DNA of 64,000 bases. It comes from Achromobacter xylosoxidans (lineage in GTDB: Bacteria; Pseudomonadota; Gammaproteobacteria; Burkholderiales; Burkholderiaceae_B). This document shows, piece by piece, positions 63,824 through 64,000 of the stretch. How positions within the stretch are numbered: the stretch's first letter is position 1; the number at the start of each line of letters is the position of its first letter. The translations under genes and the position numbers were made by a program. Where the stretch lies: contig NZ_LN831029.1 in assembly GCF_001457475.1 (NCBI RefSeq), forward strand, positions 4,464,001-4,528,000. Direction: 5' to 3'. The notes beneath the pieces are model-generated. The model was not told the origin of the DNA, made no database searches, and was given only the letters and a program-made list of their open reading frames with translations.

Positions 63824-64000
63824 TTATGCTTCGGCGGCGGCCGGCTGCGGCTCGCGCGCGGCCGGGCGGGCGGCGGCCGCGGCGCGCGCGCCGCCTTGGT
63901 GGGCGGCTTCCTGGGCCTGGCTTTCGCCATGCACTTCGGCCAGTCGCGTCACGAACTCGTCAACGAACACGCGCATGTCGGCGCTGACTTCCTTGTTGCG
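63824..64000 (-). CDS. exbB: ExbB/TolQ-type protein, C-terminal part only
   Basis: Only the last 58 codons lie in the window, ending TAA 63824-63826. They read RNKEVSADMRVFVDEFVTRL, then an Ala/Arg-rich tail. The first part matches the final cytoplasmic helix of ExbB-like proteins and its position before exbD supports the call. The 5' end is beyond 64000. Confidence 0.75.
   Translation of the reverse strand, partial: RNKEVSADMRVFVDEFVTRLAEVHGESQAQEAAHQGGARAAAAARPAAREPQPAAAEA

Overview
The window is a GC-rich chromosomal segment of a betaproteobacterium. The gene families (TRAP carboxylate transport, GlxA/AraC and LysR regulators, a porin with a TonB/ExbBD set, cyanase with a nitrate/cyanate-type ABC transporter) and the codon use suggest Bordetella/Achromobacter (Alcaligenaceae). 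This is inference; no rRNA or tRNA gene is present to fix the taxon.

Bases 1 to about 10,796 differ from the rest. They are visibly lower in GC, more mixed in codon use, and carry no metabolic genes. A tightly coupled leftward operon encodes a WYL-type regulator, a small dynamin-like GTPase, a large dynamin-like GTPase, a tail-anchored protein and a HerA-like ATPase that runs off the left edge. Divergent from it is a second WYL-type regulator, and beyond that a leftward AAA ATPase-sirtuin pair. The right edge abuts a 41-codon tail of a GC-rich gene (10800-10925), so the block looks like a genomic island that truncated a resident gene. Its content resembles phage-defence islands. The dynamin pair recalls Eleos (LeoA/LeoBC), but I know of no described system with this combination of genes.

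Bases 10,967-21,700 are ordinary accessory genes: LysR/MFS efflux, GlxA regulator, DUF1428, VOC, DUF1993, esterase, hemolysin III-like protein, cold-shock protein, AraC and TauE.

Bases 21,765-46,642 form a probable biosynthetic cluster around one 4043-residue NRPS-PKS (formyltransferase, vestigial condensation, adenylation with inserted methyltransferase, PCP, KS, AT, DH, ER, KR, ACP, reductase). Co-directional genes encode an unrecognised 443-residue protein, two alpha/beta hydrolases, a Rieske oxygenase and a LysE-type exporter. A divergent operon encodes a thiolase, an acyl-CoA ligase and a three-part TRAP transporter. A PAS-LuxR regulator and a Sfp/EntD-type phosphopantetheinyl transferase close the region. 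The shared intergenic region (38881-39358) holds an array of ACGTA-containing boxes just upstream of a -10 element.

Bases 46,688-51,000 hold a thiolase, a DUF4168 protein, a GST and an ABC-2 exporter. Bases 51,154-56,560 form a cyanate module: two-component system, three-part ABC importer and cyanase. Bases 56,593-64,000 read leftward from a TonB-ExbD-ExbB set through a porin, periplasmic proteins and a PpiC-type chaperone into a RES/Xre toxin-antitoxin pair and pyridoxal kinase.
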